NCBI RefSeq assembly: GCF_000701465.1 | Contig: NZ_JNIY01000003.1 | Location: forward strand, 744,001 to 808,000 | DNA length: 64,000 nucleotides | DNA from: Paraoerskovia marina DSM 21750 | Lineage (GTDB): Bacteria > Actinomycetota > Actinomycetes > Actinomycetales > Cellulomonadaceae | Direction of reading: 5' to 3' | Shown here: positions 47,593-55,802 of the stretch, one piece after another | How the letters are laid out: each line of letters starts with the position of its first letter | Position numbering within the stretch: the stretch's first letter is position 1 | The notes under the pieces: model-generated | Seen by the model: only the letters and a program-made list of their open reading frames with translations | The model's database searches: none | Told to the model about the DNA's origin: nothing | Position numbers and translations under genes: made by a program

Positions 47593-48416
47593 ACGTGCAG
47601 CCCGCACTCGGTCTTGTCCTGGCCCGCCCAGCGGCCTGCGCGGGGGTCGTCCCCGGGCGCGACCCGGCGGGTGCAGGGGGCGCAGCCGATCGACGGGTAG
47701 CCGTCGTCCAGGAGCGGGTTCGAGATCACCTGGTGCTGCGCCGCGTACTCCACGGCGTCGTCGTACGTCCACGCGGCGATCGGGTTGATCTTCACGAGGC
47801 CGTTCTTCTCGTCGAAGGTCACCACCGGCGTCTCGGCGCGCGTCGGCGAGTCGTCGCGGCGGACCCCGGCTGCCCAGACCTCGTACCCGCCGAGCGCGCG
47901 GCGCAGCGGCTCGACCTTGCGCATCCGGCAGCAGGCCTCCGCGTCACGGGCGAAGAGGTTCTTGCCGTAGGCGGAGTCCTGCCCGGCGACCGTCAGCTCC
48001 GGCCGGACGTCCACGATGGTCACGTCGACCGTCTGCTCGACCGCGTCGCGGGTGCCGATCGTCTCGGCGAAGTGGTAGCCGGTGTCGAGGAAGAGCACGT
48101 CGACCCACCGGGACTGTTGCGAGACCAGGTGCGCCAGGACGGCGTCGGACATCGAGGACGCGACGGCGATCGAGTCCCCGAACTCGCGGACCGCCCAGGC
48201 GACGACCTCCTCGGCCGAGGCCTCGTCGTCGGACCCGATCCCGGAGCCGCCGAGCTCGGCCTGGCCCCGTCGGGCGATCTCACGGAGCTCGTCGGTGCTG
48301 CGCCGCGGGCGGGCGCGGGCGGCTCGCAGGGCGTGGTGCTCCGCCCGCTCCTGCGCACGCAGCGCGGCACGCTCGGCCGCGGCCGAGCGCAGGGCGGACA
48401 GAGGGTCGCCCGTCAT
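47589..48416 (-). CDS. cysH: Assimilatory adenylyl-sulfate (APS) reductase
   Basis: This encodes 275 aa. It has the PAPS/APS reductase core (VLFLDTGYHFAET, AAGVRRDDSPTRA) and the C-terminal catalytic ECGLHV. The cysteine pairs EACCRMRK and GCAPCTR coordinate a 4Fe-4S cluster, which marks APS rather than PAPS as substrate. It reduces APS to sulfite with thioredoxin. Both ends overlap neighbours by ATGA, so sir-cysH-cysG is one translation-coupled unit. Confidence 0.95.
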   Translation of the reverse strand: MTGDPLSALRSAAAERAALRAQERAEHHALRAARARPRRSTDELREIARRGQAELGGSGIGSDDEASAEEVVAWAVREFGDSIAVASSMSDAVLAHLVSQQSRWVDVLFLDTGYHFAETIGTRDAVEQTVDVTIVDVRPELTVAGQDSAYGKNLFARDAEACCRMRKVEPLRRALGGYEVWAAGVRRDDSPTRAETPVVTFDEKNGLVKINPIAAWTYDDAVEYAAQHQVISNPLLDDGYPSIGCAPCTRRVAPGDDPRAGRWAGQDKTECGLHV

Positions 48417-50137
48417 CTGAGGGCCTCCTCGTCGGCGCGATGGCTCCACTCGGCGAACGTCTCGGTGCCCTCGTGGTCGGCCTCGTACCGACGGACGACG
48501 CGCTCGACGTACTCGCTGAGGTCGTCCGCGGTGACCTTGAGGCCGCGGACCGTGCGCCCCAGCCCGGCCTCCTCCCGGTCCTGGGACGCGAGCCCGCCAC
48601 CGAGGTGAACCTGGAACCCGGGGACCTGCTCGCCGTCGTCGCCCATCACCAGCTGGCCCTTGAGTCCGATGTCAGCCGTCTGGATGCGGGCGCACGAGTT
48701 GGGGCAGCCGTTGATGTTGAGCGAGAGCGGCTTCATCTCGGAGAGGTCGCCCAGCCGCTTCTCCAGGTCGTCGATCGCGGCGGTGGCCGTGTCCTTGGTG
48801 TCCACGATGGCGAGCTTGCAGAACTCGATGCCGGTGCACGCGATCGTCGAGCGACGCCACGGGCTCGGGTCGGCGTCCAGGCCGAGGCCCTTGAGCTCGC
48901 CGACGACGTGCTCGACCTGCTCCTCCGGCACGTCGAGGACGAGCAGCTTCTGGTGCGGGGTCAGGCGGACGCGCGACGACCCGACGGAGTCGGCGAGGTC
49001 GGCGACCTTGCGGAGCGTGGGGCCCGAGGCGCGACCGACGTACGGCGCGGCGCCGATGTAGAAGCGACCGTCCTTCTGGCGGTGCACACCGATGTGGTCG
49101 CCCGGCTGGTCGGGCTGCGGTGCGGGCGGACCGTCGGGCAGCTCGTAGCCGAGGTACTCGTCCTGCAGGACCTGACGGAACTTCGCCGGGCCCCAGTCCT
49201 TGAGCAGGAACTTCAGGCGTGCCTTGTTCCGCAGCCGCCGGTACCCGTAGTCGCGGAAGATCTGGGCGACGCCGTACCAGACGTCGCCCACGCGGTCCTC
49301 GGTCACGAAGACACCCAGGCGCTCACCCAGGCGCGGGTTCGCGGAGAGTCCGCCACCGACCCAGAGGTCGTAGCCGATGCCGAGCTCCGGGTGGACGTGC
49401 GCCACGAACGCGACGTCGTTGATCTCGTGGACGACGTCCTGGCTCGGGTGCCCTGTGATCGCGGTCTTGAACTTGCGCGGAAGGTTCGCGAGCTCCGGGA
49501 TGCCGATGTACTTCTGGGTGATCTCGGCGATCGCGGGTGCGGGGTCGATCAGCTCGTCCTCGGCGATCCCGGCCACAGGGCTGCCGAGCACGACGCGGGG
49601 CACGTCGCCGCACGCCTCGGTGGTCTGCAGGCCGACGGCCTCCAGGCGTGCCCAGATCTCGGGGATGTTCTCGACCTCGATCCAGTGGAACTGGATGTTC
49701 TGCCGGTCGCTGATGTCGGCGGTGTCCCGGCCGAACTCCTCCGAGATGCCGGCGAGCACCCGGAGCTGGTCGGTGGTCAGGGCCCCGCCGTCGATGCGCA
49801 CACGCATCATGAAGAACTCGTCCTCGAGCTCGTGCGGCTCCAGGCTGGCGGTGCGGCCGCCGTCGATACCGGGCTTGCGCTGGGTGTAGATGCCCCACCA
49901 GCGGAACCGGCCGTGCAGGTCGTCGTCCGGGATCGAGCCGAACCCCTCCTTGGAGTAGACGTCGACGATCCTCTGGCGGACGCCGAACCCGGGGTCTTCG
50001 GCCTTGAACTCTTCGTTGTGGTTGAGCGGCGTCGTGCCGTCGATCTTCCACTGACCGTTCGGCCTGGGCGCGCGGGCAGGGCGTGCCGGGCGCGCGGGTG
50101 CGTCGTCGGTCGTGCTGGGTGCTGCGGGCGGCGTCAT
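48413..50137 (-). CDS. sir: Ferredoxin-dependent sulfite reductase (nitrite/sulfite reductase family)
   Basis: This encodes 574 aa. Two repeated ferredoxin-like domains and two siroheme domains are visible. The siroheme-4Fe4S ligands are in TIACTGIEFCKLAIVD and NINGCPNSCARIQ. Partners in the operon (cysH, cysG) and the cysteine-rich leader ORF favour sulfite rather than nitrite as substrate; reduction of sulfite to sulfide uses ferredoxin. ATG 50137 is preceded by GAGGAG. Confidence 0.93.
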   Translation of the reverse strand: MTPPAAPSTTDDAPARPARPARAPRPNGQWKIDGTTPLNHNEEFKAEDPGFGVRQRIVDVYSKEGFGSIPDDDLHGRFRWWGIYTQRKPGIDGGRTASLEPHELEDEFFMMRVRIDGGALTTDQLRVLAGISEEFGRDTADISDRQNIQFHWIEVENIPEIWARLEAVGLQTTEACGDVPRVVLGSPVAGIAEDELIDPAPAIAEITQKYIGIPELANLPRKFKTAITGHPSQDVVHEINDVAFVAHVHPELGIGYDLWVGGGLSANPRLGERLGVFVTEDRVGDVWYGVAQIFRDYGYRRLRNKARLKFLLKDWGPAKFRQVLQDEYLGYELPDGPPAPQPDQPGDHIGVHRQKDGRFYIGAAPYVGRASGPTLRKVADLADSVGSSRVRLTPHQKLLVLDVPEEQVEHVVGELKGLGLDADPSPWRRSTIACTGIEFCKLAIVDTKDTATAAIDDLEKRLGDLSEMKPLSLNINGCPNSCARIQTADIGLKGQLVMGDDGEQVPGFQVHLGGGLASQDREEAGLGRTVRGLKVTADDLSEYVERVVRRYEADHEGTETFAEWSHRADEEALR

Positions 50138-50269
50138 CGGGCTCCTCGAGGAGATTCGGGGGCACGCGCTGGACGCAGGAAGGCTCAGAGTTTGGGGCCG
50201 AGCGGCCGGCGTCGCGTGCCTGCTCGGTGGGATGCGGGCCCGGGCGGGCCTCGCGGAGTCAGGCGCGAA

Positions 50270-50359
50270 TCAACAACAGCGACAGCTGTTGTCCGGGCAC
50301 GCCGACATCGAGCGCGCGTCGAGGTGCGCTGCGGGGTCGATCGTCCGGGCCGTGGTCAT
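50270..50359 (-). CDS. Cysteine-rich leader peptide (candidate attenuator uORF)
   Basis: A 29-codon ORF (ATG at 50359, TGA at 50270-50272) 132 nt before the sulfite reductase start. It ends CPDNSCRCC, with four of its last nine residues cysteine and three of the last four. A -10-like TAGTGT lies 8 nt before the ATG, so the transcript is probably leaderless. Short polycysteine ORFs before sulfur genes are known in mycobacteria as cysteine-responsive attenuators; stalling at the cysteine codons when Cys-tRNA is low would change downstream RNA folding or translation. The family match is to that class, not to a specific protein. Confidence 0.8.
   Translation of the reverse strand: MTTARTIDPAAHLDARSMSACPDNSCRCC
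50273..50292 (-). repeat. Inverted repeat spanning the leader cysteine codons
   Basis: ACAACAGC-GACA-GCTGTTGT (8-bp perfect arms, 4-nt loop) covers the AGC-TGT-CGC-TGT-TGT codons at the end of the leader ORF. A ribosome paused there would melt it. Confidence 0.6.
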
Positions 50360-50369
50360 GTTTCATGAC
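50355..50369. promoter_or_regulatory. Palindrome over the sulfur-operon start site
   Basis: GTCATG-TTT-CATGAC (6+3+6, perfect) overlaps the leader start codon and the probable transcription start, just after TAGTGT (50368-50373 on the minus strand). It could be an operator for a sulfur regulator. Confidence 0.4.
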
Positions 50370-50373
50370 ACTA
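50368..50373 (-). promoter_or_regulatory. -10-like hexamer for sulfur operon leader
   Basis: TAGTGT read on the minus strand, 8 nt before the leader ATG at 50359. A -35 is weak. Confidence 0.5.
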
Positions 50374-50499
50374 CTGACGGATCGGCGCCGCGGAAACAGG
50401 GGGTCCGGATCGTGGGACATTGTCGCGAAGGACGCCCGGGACGCGGCTGAGTGACATAGCCCTCGCCCCGCCCCGGAGACGACACCGGCGTCAGCAAAC

Positions 50500-50505
50500 T
50501 AGGAT
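50500..50505 (+). promoter_or_regulatory. -10-like hexamer for leaderless membrane-protein gene
   Basis: TAGGAT, 6 nt (CGGGCC), then ATG at 50512. Confidence 0.45.
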
Positions 50506-50511
50506 CGGGCC

Positions 50512-50859
50512 ATGGAATTCCTCTACAACGTGTTCACCGTCCTGCACTTCGTCGGGTGGGCGCTCGTCCTCGGCGGCTACGTCGCGAGCCTGCGCACCCC
50601 TGGCCTGTACAAGGGTGTCTTCCACGGTGCGGCGACGGCTCTGGTCGCGGGCATCGTCATGGTCGGCCTCGCCGAGATGGGCGACTTCCTCTCGTACGAC
50701 CTGAACATGACGAAGATCGGCATCAAGCTGGGCATCGCCCTCGTGATCGCGGTCCTGGCGTTCGTCGGCAAGCGACAGGGCGACAAGATCGCCCCGGCGC
50801 TGAAGCACTCGATCGGCGCGCTGGTCCTCGTCAACATCGTCGTCGCCGTCTTCGTCTGA
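50512..50859 (+). CDS. Hypothetical small integral membrane protein
   Basis: This encodes 115 aa with about four hydrophobic helices (FLYNVFTVLHFVGWALVLGG, GAATALVAGIVMVGLAEMG, LGIALVIAVLAFVG, IGALVLVNIVVAVFV). I do not recognise a named family. It is divergent from the sulfur operon and followed after 28 nt by a DUF456 gene, so the two may be co-transcribed. Confidence 0.75.
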   Translation: MEFLYNVFTVLHFVGWALVLGGYVASLRTPGLYKGVFHGAATALVAGIVMVGLAEMGDFLSYDLNMTKIGIKLGIALVIAVLAFVGKRQGDKIAPALKHSIGALVLVNIVVAVFV

Positions 50860-50887
50860 TGCCGAGCACCCGGCGGGGGTCGGCGGC

Positions 50888-51370
50888 GTGAGCCCGTGGG
50901 GCGAGGTCCTCGTCGGCCTCGTGATCCTCGCCGGCCTCGTCGGCACGATCATCCAGATCATCCCGGGGTCGTTCCTGGTCCTCGGCGCGGTCCTGGTCTG
51001 GGCGATCGTCACCGGCGGGCAGGTCGCCTGGACGGTCTTCGCGATCTCGGCCGTCGTCGTCCTGATCGCCGCCGTCGTGAAGTTCGTGGTCGCCGGCAAG
51101 TACATGGTGAGCAAGGACATCCCGTCCTCGACGATGTGGTGGGGAGGAGCGGCCGGCGTCGTGGGATTCTTCGTGATCCCCGTGGTCGGTCTGCTCATCG
51201 GGTTCGTCGCCGGGGTGTGGGTGGCCGAGCTGGTACGGCGCAAGGACGGCCGGGCGGCCTGGGAGGCCACGGTCGTCGCGCTCAAGGCGACCGGGATCTC
51301 GATCCTCGTCGAGCTCGCCGCCGGTCTGATCGCGACCACGGCGTGGATCGTGGGCCTCGTCCAGACGTGA
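50888..51370 (+). CDS. DUF456 membrane protein
   Basis: This encodes 160 aa from GTG. It has four to five membrane helices with the IIPGSFLVLGAVLVWAI and VGLLIGFVAGVWVAEL glycine-rich segments of DUF456, a family of unknown function. It is convergent with the DUF389 gene. Confidence 0.8.
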   Translation: MSPWGEVLVGLVILAGLVGTIIQIIPGSFLVLGAVLVWAIVTGGQVAWTVFAISAVVVLIAAVVKFVVAGKYMVSKDIPSSTMWWGGAAGVVGFFVIPVVGLLIGFVAGVWVAELVRRKDGRAAWEATVVALKATGISILVELAAGLIATTAWIVGLVQT

Positions 51371-51388
51371 CGCCCGGCGTCGGCCGCG

Positions 51389-52996
51389 CTATCCCGCGTC
51401 GACGTGCGTGACCACCGTCGGTGTCACCGAGATCGTCACGCCGACGGAACGTCCGAGGGAAGTGGTCAACGAGCTCTGCAGGTCGTCGGGGTCCGGGGCG
51501 TCGTCGGACCCGACGAGGTCGACCTCGACGACGTCGTCCGCGACAGAGACGTCGACGAGCGCCAGGTCCGTGTCGGCGTCGTCGAGCCAGTCGTCCACCA
51601 CGTCCTCCGACCTGCTCTGGTCCGCCGACTGGGCGATCAGGCCCTCGGTGGTCAGGAGCAGGGGGACGAACACGACGAGCGCCAGGGTGACGAACGGTGC
51701 GAGGGTCAGCGCGATCTTCTGGACGTGCTTGCGATCGGGCCTGAAGCTGGCGAAGCCGCCGAACGCGAAGACGAGCGAGGCCGCCAGCACGATCGCGACG
51801 AAGTTGGTCAGGAAGAGCAGGAACGCCCCCCAGGCCTCGTCCATCAGCCCGGCCTGGGCCGTGATCCCGACCACGGCCAGCGGGGGGACCAGCGCGACGG
51901 CGATCGCGACCCCGCCGATCGAGGAGCCGACGCGCCGATCGAGGGTCGCGTAGGCGCCGGCGGCACCCGCGGCGAGCGCGATCAGGAGGTCGAGCAGGGT
52001 CGGGTTGACGCGTGAGGTGATCTGCGAGTTCGTGTCGAACGCGGCCACGGCGGGGGCCCAGGCGGAGATCGCCGCGCTCGTCGCGATCGCGGCGGCCGCA
52101 CCCCCGACGATGAAGAGCGTCGAGCTGACGGCGCGGCGGGCCCACCCGTTGACGAGGGCGCCCGCGAGACCGAGGATCGGCACCATCAGCGGGGCGACGA
52201 GCATCGCGCCGATCACGACGGCGGTCGAGTCCTGCAGCACCGCGAACGTCGCGATGCAGACGCTGAGGATCAGCATCACCCACCAGCCCACGACCTTGGC
52301 CGTCCGGTCCGGCGGTTCGGCGTAGAGCGACTCGACGAGCTCTGCTCGCCGGTCCTCGCCGACCTCGACCTCCTTGACCCAGGCCCAGAGGATCTCGGTG
52401 GGGCTCGGGTTGGCGAGCGGGGCGAACCCGGAGCCGGCCCGGTGGCGGATGCCGTAGGCCAGCACCACGACACCGATCAGGGCGGTCGCCGTGGCTCCGG
52501 CGAGGATCAGGCCCTCGGACGCGATCGACGGGTTGACCACGAAGATGGTGCCGAAAGCCGTCGACATCGCCCCGCCGGCGAGCTGGCCCACTCGTTCGCG
52601 CGGACTGCCCAGCCCGGACACGAGGCCGATGACCCCGTGGAAGAACAGGTAGACGCCGAACCCGGTCACGACGAGGTTCAGCGCGCCCTGGGTGCTGACG
52701 AGGAAGAAGAGGGAGACGACGAGCGATCCCACGCCGCGCAGTCCGAGCAGGACCCGGCGCGGAATGCTCCGCCGGATCCTGCGGCCCTTGGTGCGGGCGA
52801 CGGACGCCCAGAGGTCGAGGCAGCCGGAGGCCGCGATCGCCACGCCGACGAGGGCCGAGATGACGCTGACGCTGATCGACGGCAGGAGCACGACGACGAG
52901 TCCGACGGCGATCATCGCCGCGCCCTTGATCGTGACCGGGTCGAACCGCTCGCGCACGCCGTCGACGAGGCCGACGACGCGTTCGTGGGTCCTCAA
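51389..52996 (-). CDS. HdeD-like/DUF389 multi-domain membrane protein
   Basis: This encodes 535 aa from TTG 52996, which has the excellent ribosome site GAGGAGG 5 nt upstream; no ATG or GTG fits better. The first ~180 residues resemble HdeD-type small membrane repeats (six helices). From about residue 230 the DUF389 domain begins, with VIGAMLVAPLMVPILGLAGAL and SSIGGVAIAVALVPPLAVVG. A C-terminal Asp/Val-rich soluble region follows. DUF389 function is unknown. Confidence 0.83.
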   Translation of the reverse strand: MRTHERVVGLVDGVRERFDPVTIKGAAMIAVGLVVVLLPSISVSVISALVGVAIAASGCLDLWASVARTKGRRIRRSIPRRVLLGLRGVGSLVVSLFFLVSTQGALNLVVTGFGVYLFFHGVIGLVSGLGSPRERVGQLAGGAMSTAFGTIFVVNPSIASEGLILAGATATALIGVVVLAYGIRHRAGSGFAPLANPSPTEILWAWVKEVEVGEDRRAELVESLYAEPPDRTAKVVGWWVMLILSVCIATFAVLQDSTAVVIGAMLVAPLMVPILGLAGALVNGWARRAVSSTLFIVGGAAAAIATSAAISAWAPAVAAFDTNSQITSRVNPTLLDLLIALAAGAAGAYATLDRRVGSSIGGVAIAVALVPPLAVVGITAQAGLMDEAWGAFLLFLTNFVAIVLAASLVFAFGGFASFRPDRKHVQKIALTLAPFVTLALVVFVPLLLTTEGLIAQSADQSRSEDVVDDWLDDADTDLALVDVSVADDVVEVDLVGSDDAPDPDDLQSSLTTSLGRSVGVTISVTPTVVTHVDAG

Positions 52997-53122
52997 CCGT
53001 GCCTCCTCGCCGTTGCTGCCGGTCCGTGCGGCGACCGGGTGCTCGGAAATCTACCGTCGCGGGGTGTGCCGCGCCCGGAGAGGGGCGGCGACGTCGGTGG
53101 ATTCACCTACCCTGGGAGGGCT

Positions 53123-55654
53123 ATGACATCGCTCTTCGAGAACCTTCCGCTCCCCGGCCTCGACGACCTGGCACGCCTGCCTGCGCTCCAGCGCGACGAC
53201 GTCCCGGACGCGGAGGTGCCCGACGGGTACGACGAGGCCTACGCGGGTGCCGACCAGGGCGGCCCGTACCGCGGACCCTTCGACCACCTCGACCCCGAGG
53301 CGCTCGTGGACGGCCTCAACCCGCAGCAGCGGGAGGCTGTCGAGCACGGCGGGAGCCCGTTGCTGATCGTCGCGGGCGCCGGGTCGGGCAAGACCCGGGT
53401 GCTGACCCACCGGATCGCGTACCTCCTGGCGACGCGGCGCGCGCGGGTCGGGGAGATCCTCGCGATCACGTTCACGAACAAGGCCGCGGCGGAGATGCGC
53501 GAGCGGGTCGGCGACCTCGTCGGCCCGGCCGCGAAGAACATGTGGGTCTCGACGTTCCACTCCGCGTGCGTCCGGATCCTGCGCAAGGAGGCGAAGACGG
53601 TCGGGCTGCGTCCGAGCTTCTCGATCTACGACGCCGCAGACGCCCAGCGGCTCATCACCCTCGTCTCCCGCGAGCAGGACCTGGACGTCAAGAAGTTCCC
53701 GGCCCGGTCCCTCTCGAACCGCATCTCGGACCTCAAGAACGAGCTCGTGGGACCGGCCGAGTACGCGGGCCGCGAGGACGCGGACCCGGTGCTGCGCGAC
53801 GTCTACACGCGGTACCAGGAGCGTCTGGTCCAGGCGCACGCGGTCGACTTCGACGACATCATCATGTCGACCGTGCGGCTCCTGCAGGAGCATCCGGCGG
53901 TCGCCGAGCACTACCGGCGCCGGTTCCGGCACATCCTCGTCGACGAGTACCAGGACACGAACCACGCGCAGTACATCCTGGTCCGGGAGCTGACCGGCCG
54001 TGCGCCGGCGCCGGGGGAGCCCGTCGCGCTCGAGCCGGCCGAGCTCACCGTCGTCGGGGACGCCGACCAGTCGATCTACGCGTTCCGCGGCGCGACCATC
54101 CGCAACATCCTCGAGTTCGAGGAGGACTACCCGAACGCACGCACGATCCTGCTGGAGCAGAACTACCGCTCCACGCAGACGATCCTCAGCGCGGCGAACG
54201 CCGTCATCTCGCGCAACCCCGACCGTCGCCCCAAGAAGCTGTGGACCGACGCGGGGGACGGCGCCAAGATCACGGGCTACGTCGCGGACGACGAGCATCA
54301 CGAGGCGCGCTTCGTCGCCCAGGAGATCGACACGCTGGGCGACGACCACGGGGTGCGACCCGGCGACGTCGCGATCTTCTACCGCACCAACGCCCAGTCC
54401 CGGGCGCTCGAGGAGGTCCTGATCCGGGTCGGCCTCCCGTACAAGGTCGTCGGTGGCACCCGGTTCTACGAGCGGCGCGAGATCAAGGACGCGGTCGCGT
54501 ACCTGCGCGCGATCGCCAACCCGGACGACGACGTGAACGTCCGTCGCGTCGTCAACGTGCCCAAGCGCGGACTGGGCGACCGGGCGGAGGCGACCGTCGC
54601 GGCGTTCGCCGACGCCGAGCGCATCTCCTTCGGGGCGGCGGTCGAGCGCTGCGAGGAGATCCCCGGGATCACGGCCCGCACCCTCAACCCCCTGCGGAAG
54701 TTCCGCGACCTGATGCGAGAGTTCGCCCGGCTCGCGGAGTCCGGTGCCACCCCCGCAGAGATCCTCGGGGACGTGCTCGACCGGACGGGCTACCTCGCCC
54801 AGCTGCGGGGGTCGGAGGATCCCCAGGACGGCAGCCGCGTGGAGAACCTCGCCGAGCTGCACGCCGTGGCCACCGAGTTCTCCGAGGCCGACCCCGAGGG
54901 GGACCTCGCAGACTTCCTGGAGCGCGTCTCGCTCGTCGCCGACGCCGACCAGATCCCGTCCGCGGACGACGCGGGGCACGAGGGTACGCCGACGGTCGAC
55001 CCCGGCGTCGTGACCCTGATGACCCTGCACACGGCCAAGGGCCTGGAGTTCCCGGTCGTGTTCCTCACCGGCATGGAGGACGGCGGGTTCCCGCACATGC
55101 GCTCGTTGCACGACGACGCCGAGCTCAGCGAGGAGCGTCGGCTCGCCTACGTCGGCCTCACCCGGGCCCGCGAGCGTCTGTACATCTCCCGCGCGGCCGT
55201 GCGGTCCGCGTGGGGCACCCCCAACGAGTTCCCGCCGAGCCGGTTCCTCGACGACATCCCCGACGAGCTCTGGGACTGGCGGCGTGCCGAGTCGGCGACG
55301 CAGACCTTGCGGGGTGCCGGGGGGTTCGTCGGTGGCGGACGTGGTGGCTGGGGAGCGGGGTCGCGGGGTGCAGGATCCGGGCAGCGCTCGTCGGGCTCGA
55401 GCGGGTACTCGCAGTCGGAGATCGACCAGATCGCGCGGCAGCGCGCCGCCCAGGCGGGGCCGCGCAAGGAGCCGCACGCCGACGGTGCGATCCCGTCGCT
55501 CTCGATCGGCGACCGGGTCACGCACGACGCCTACGGGCTCGGCACGGTGGTCGGCGTCGAGGGGTCTGGGGCGAACGCGGTCGCCAAGATCGACTTCGGC
55601 GCCGACGGCACCAAGCGGCTCCTGCTGCGCTACTCGCCGGTGACGCTGCTCTAG
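53123..55654 (+). CDS. pcrA: ATP-dependent DNA helicase PcrA/UvrD
   Basis: This encodes 843 aa from ATG 53123 with ribosome site GGGAGGG. An SF1A helicase: Q-motif LNPQQREAVEHG, Walker A IVAGAGSGKTRVLTHRI, Walker B VDEYQDTNHAQ, GDADQSIYAFRGA, and motif VI VGLTRARERLYIS. The C terminus has a Gly/Ser-rich linker and a Tudor-like domain (IGDRVTHDAYGLGTVVGVEG) as in PcrA, which binds RNA polymerase. It acts in nucleotide excision repair and replication-fork maintenance. Confidence 0.97.
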   Translation: MTSLFENLPLPGLDDLARLPALQRDDVPDAEVPDGYDEAYAGADQGGPYRGPFDHLDPEALVDGLNPQQREAVEHGGSPLLIVAGAGSGKTRVLTHRIAYLLATRRARVGEILAITFTNKAAAEMRERVGDLVGPAAKNMWVSTFHSACVRILRKEAKTVGLRPSFSIYDAADAQRLITLVSREQDLDVKKFPARSLSNRISDLKNELVGPAEYAGREDADPVLRDVYTRYQERLVQAHAVDFDDIIMSTVRLLQEHPAVAEHYRRRFRHILVDEYQDTNHAQYILVRELTGRAPAPGEPVALEPAELTVVGDADQSIYAFRGATIRNILEFEEDYPNARTILLEQNYRSTQTILSAANAVISRNPDRRPKKLWTDAGDGAKITGYVADDEHHEARFVAQEIDTLGDDHGVRPGDVAIFYRTNAQSRALEEVLIRVGLPYKVVGGTRFYERREIKDAVAYLRAIANPDDDVNVRRVVNVPKRGLGDRAEATVAAFADAERISFGAAVERCEEIPGITARTLNPLRKFRDLMREFARLAESGATPAEILGDVLDRTGYLAQLRGSEDPQDGSRVENLAELHAVATEFSEADPEGDLADFLERVSLVADADQIPSADDAGHEGTPTVDPGVVTLMTLHTAKGLEFPVVFLTGMEDGGFPHMRSLHDDAELSEERRLAYVGLTRARERLYISRAAVRSAWGTPNEFPPSRFLDDIPDELWDWRRAESATQTLRGAGGFVGGGRGGWGAGSRGAGSGQRSSGSSGYSQSEIDQIARQRAAQAGPRKEPHADGAIPSLSIGDRVTHDAYGLGTVVGVEGSGANAVAKIDFGADGTKRLLLRYSPVTLL

Positions 55655-55749
55655 CGTCGCCGGGGTCAGGTTTCGACGAAAGCCGCACGGGCGTCGTCGT
55701 GTCGTCGCCGGTGCCCGCGGTCCACGCCCTAGCGTGAGGTCTGAACCTG

Positions 55750-55773
55750 GGGAGTCCGGGAGTCCGGGAGTCC
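55750..55773 (+). repeat. Three tandem copies of GGGAGTCC
   Basis: An 8-bp unit repeated three times just upstream of the acyltransferase ribosome site (GGAGG at 55792-55796), followed by a partial GGGTCC. Copy-number change would alter promoter-to-start spacing. Confidence 0.8.
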
Positions 55774-55802
55774 GGGTCCGACGAGCGCACCGGAGGTGTG
55801 CA

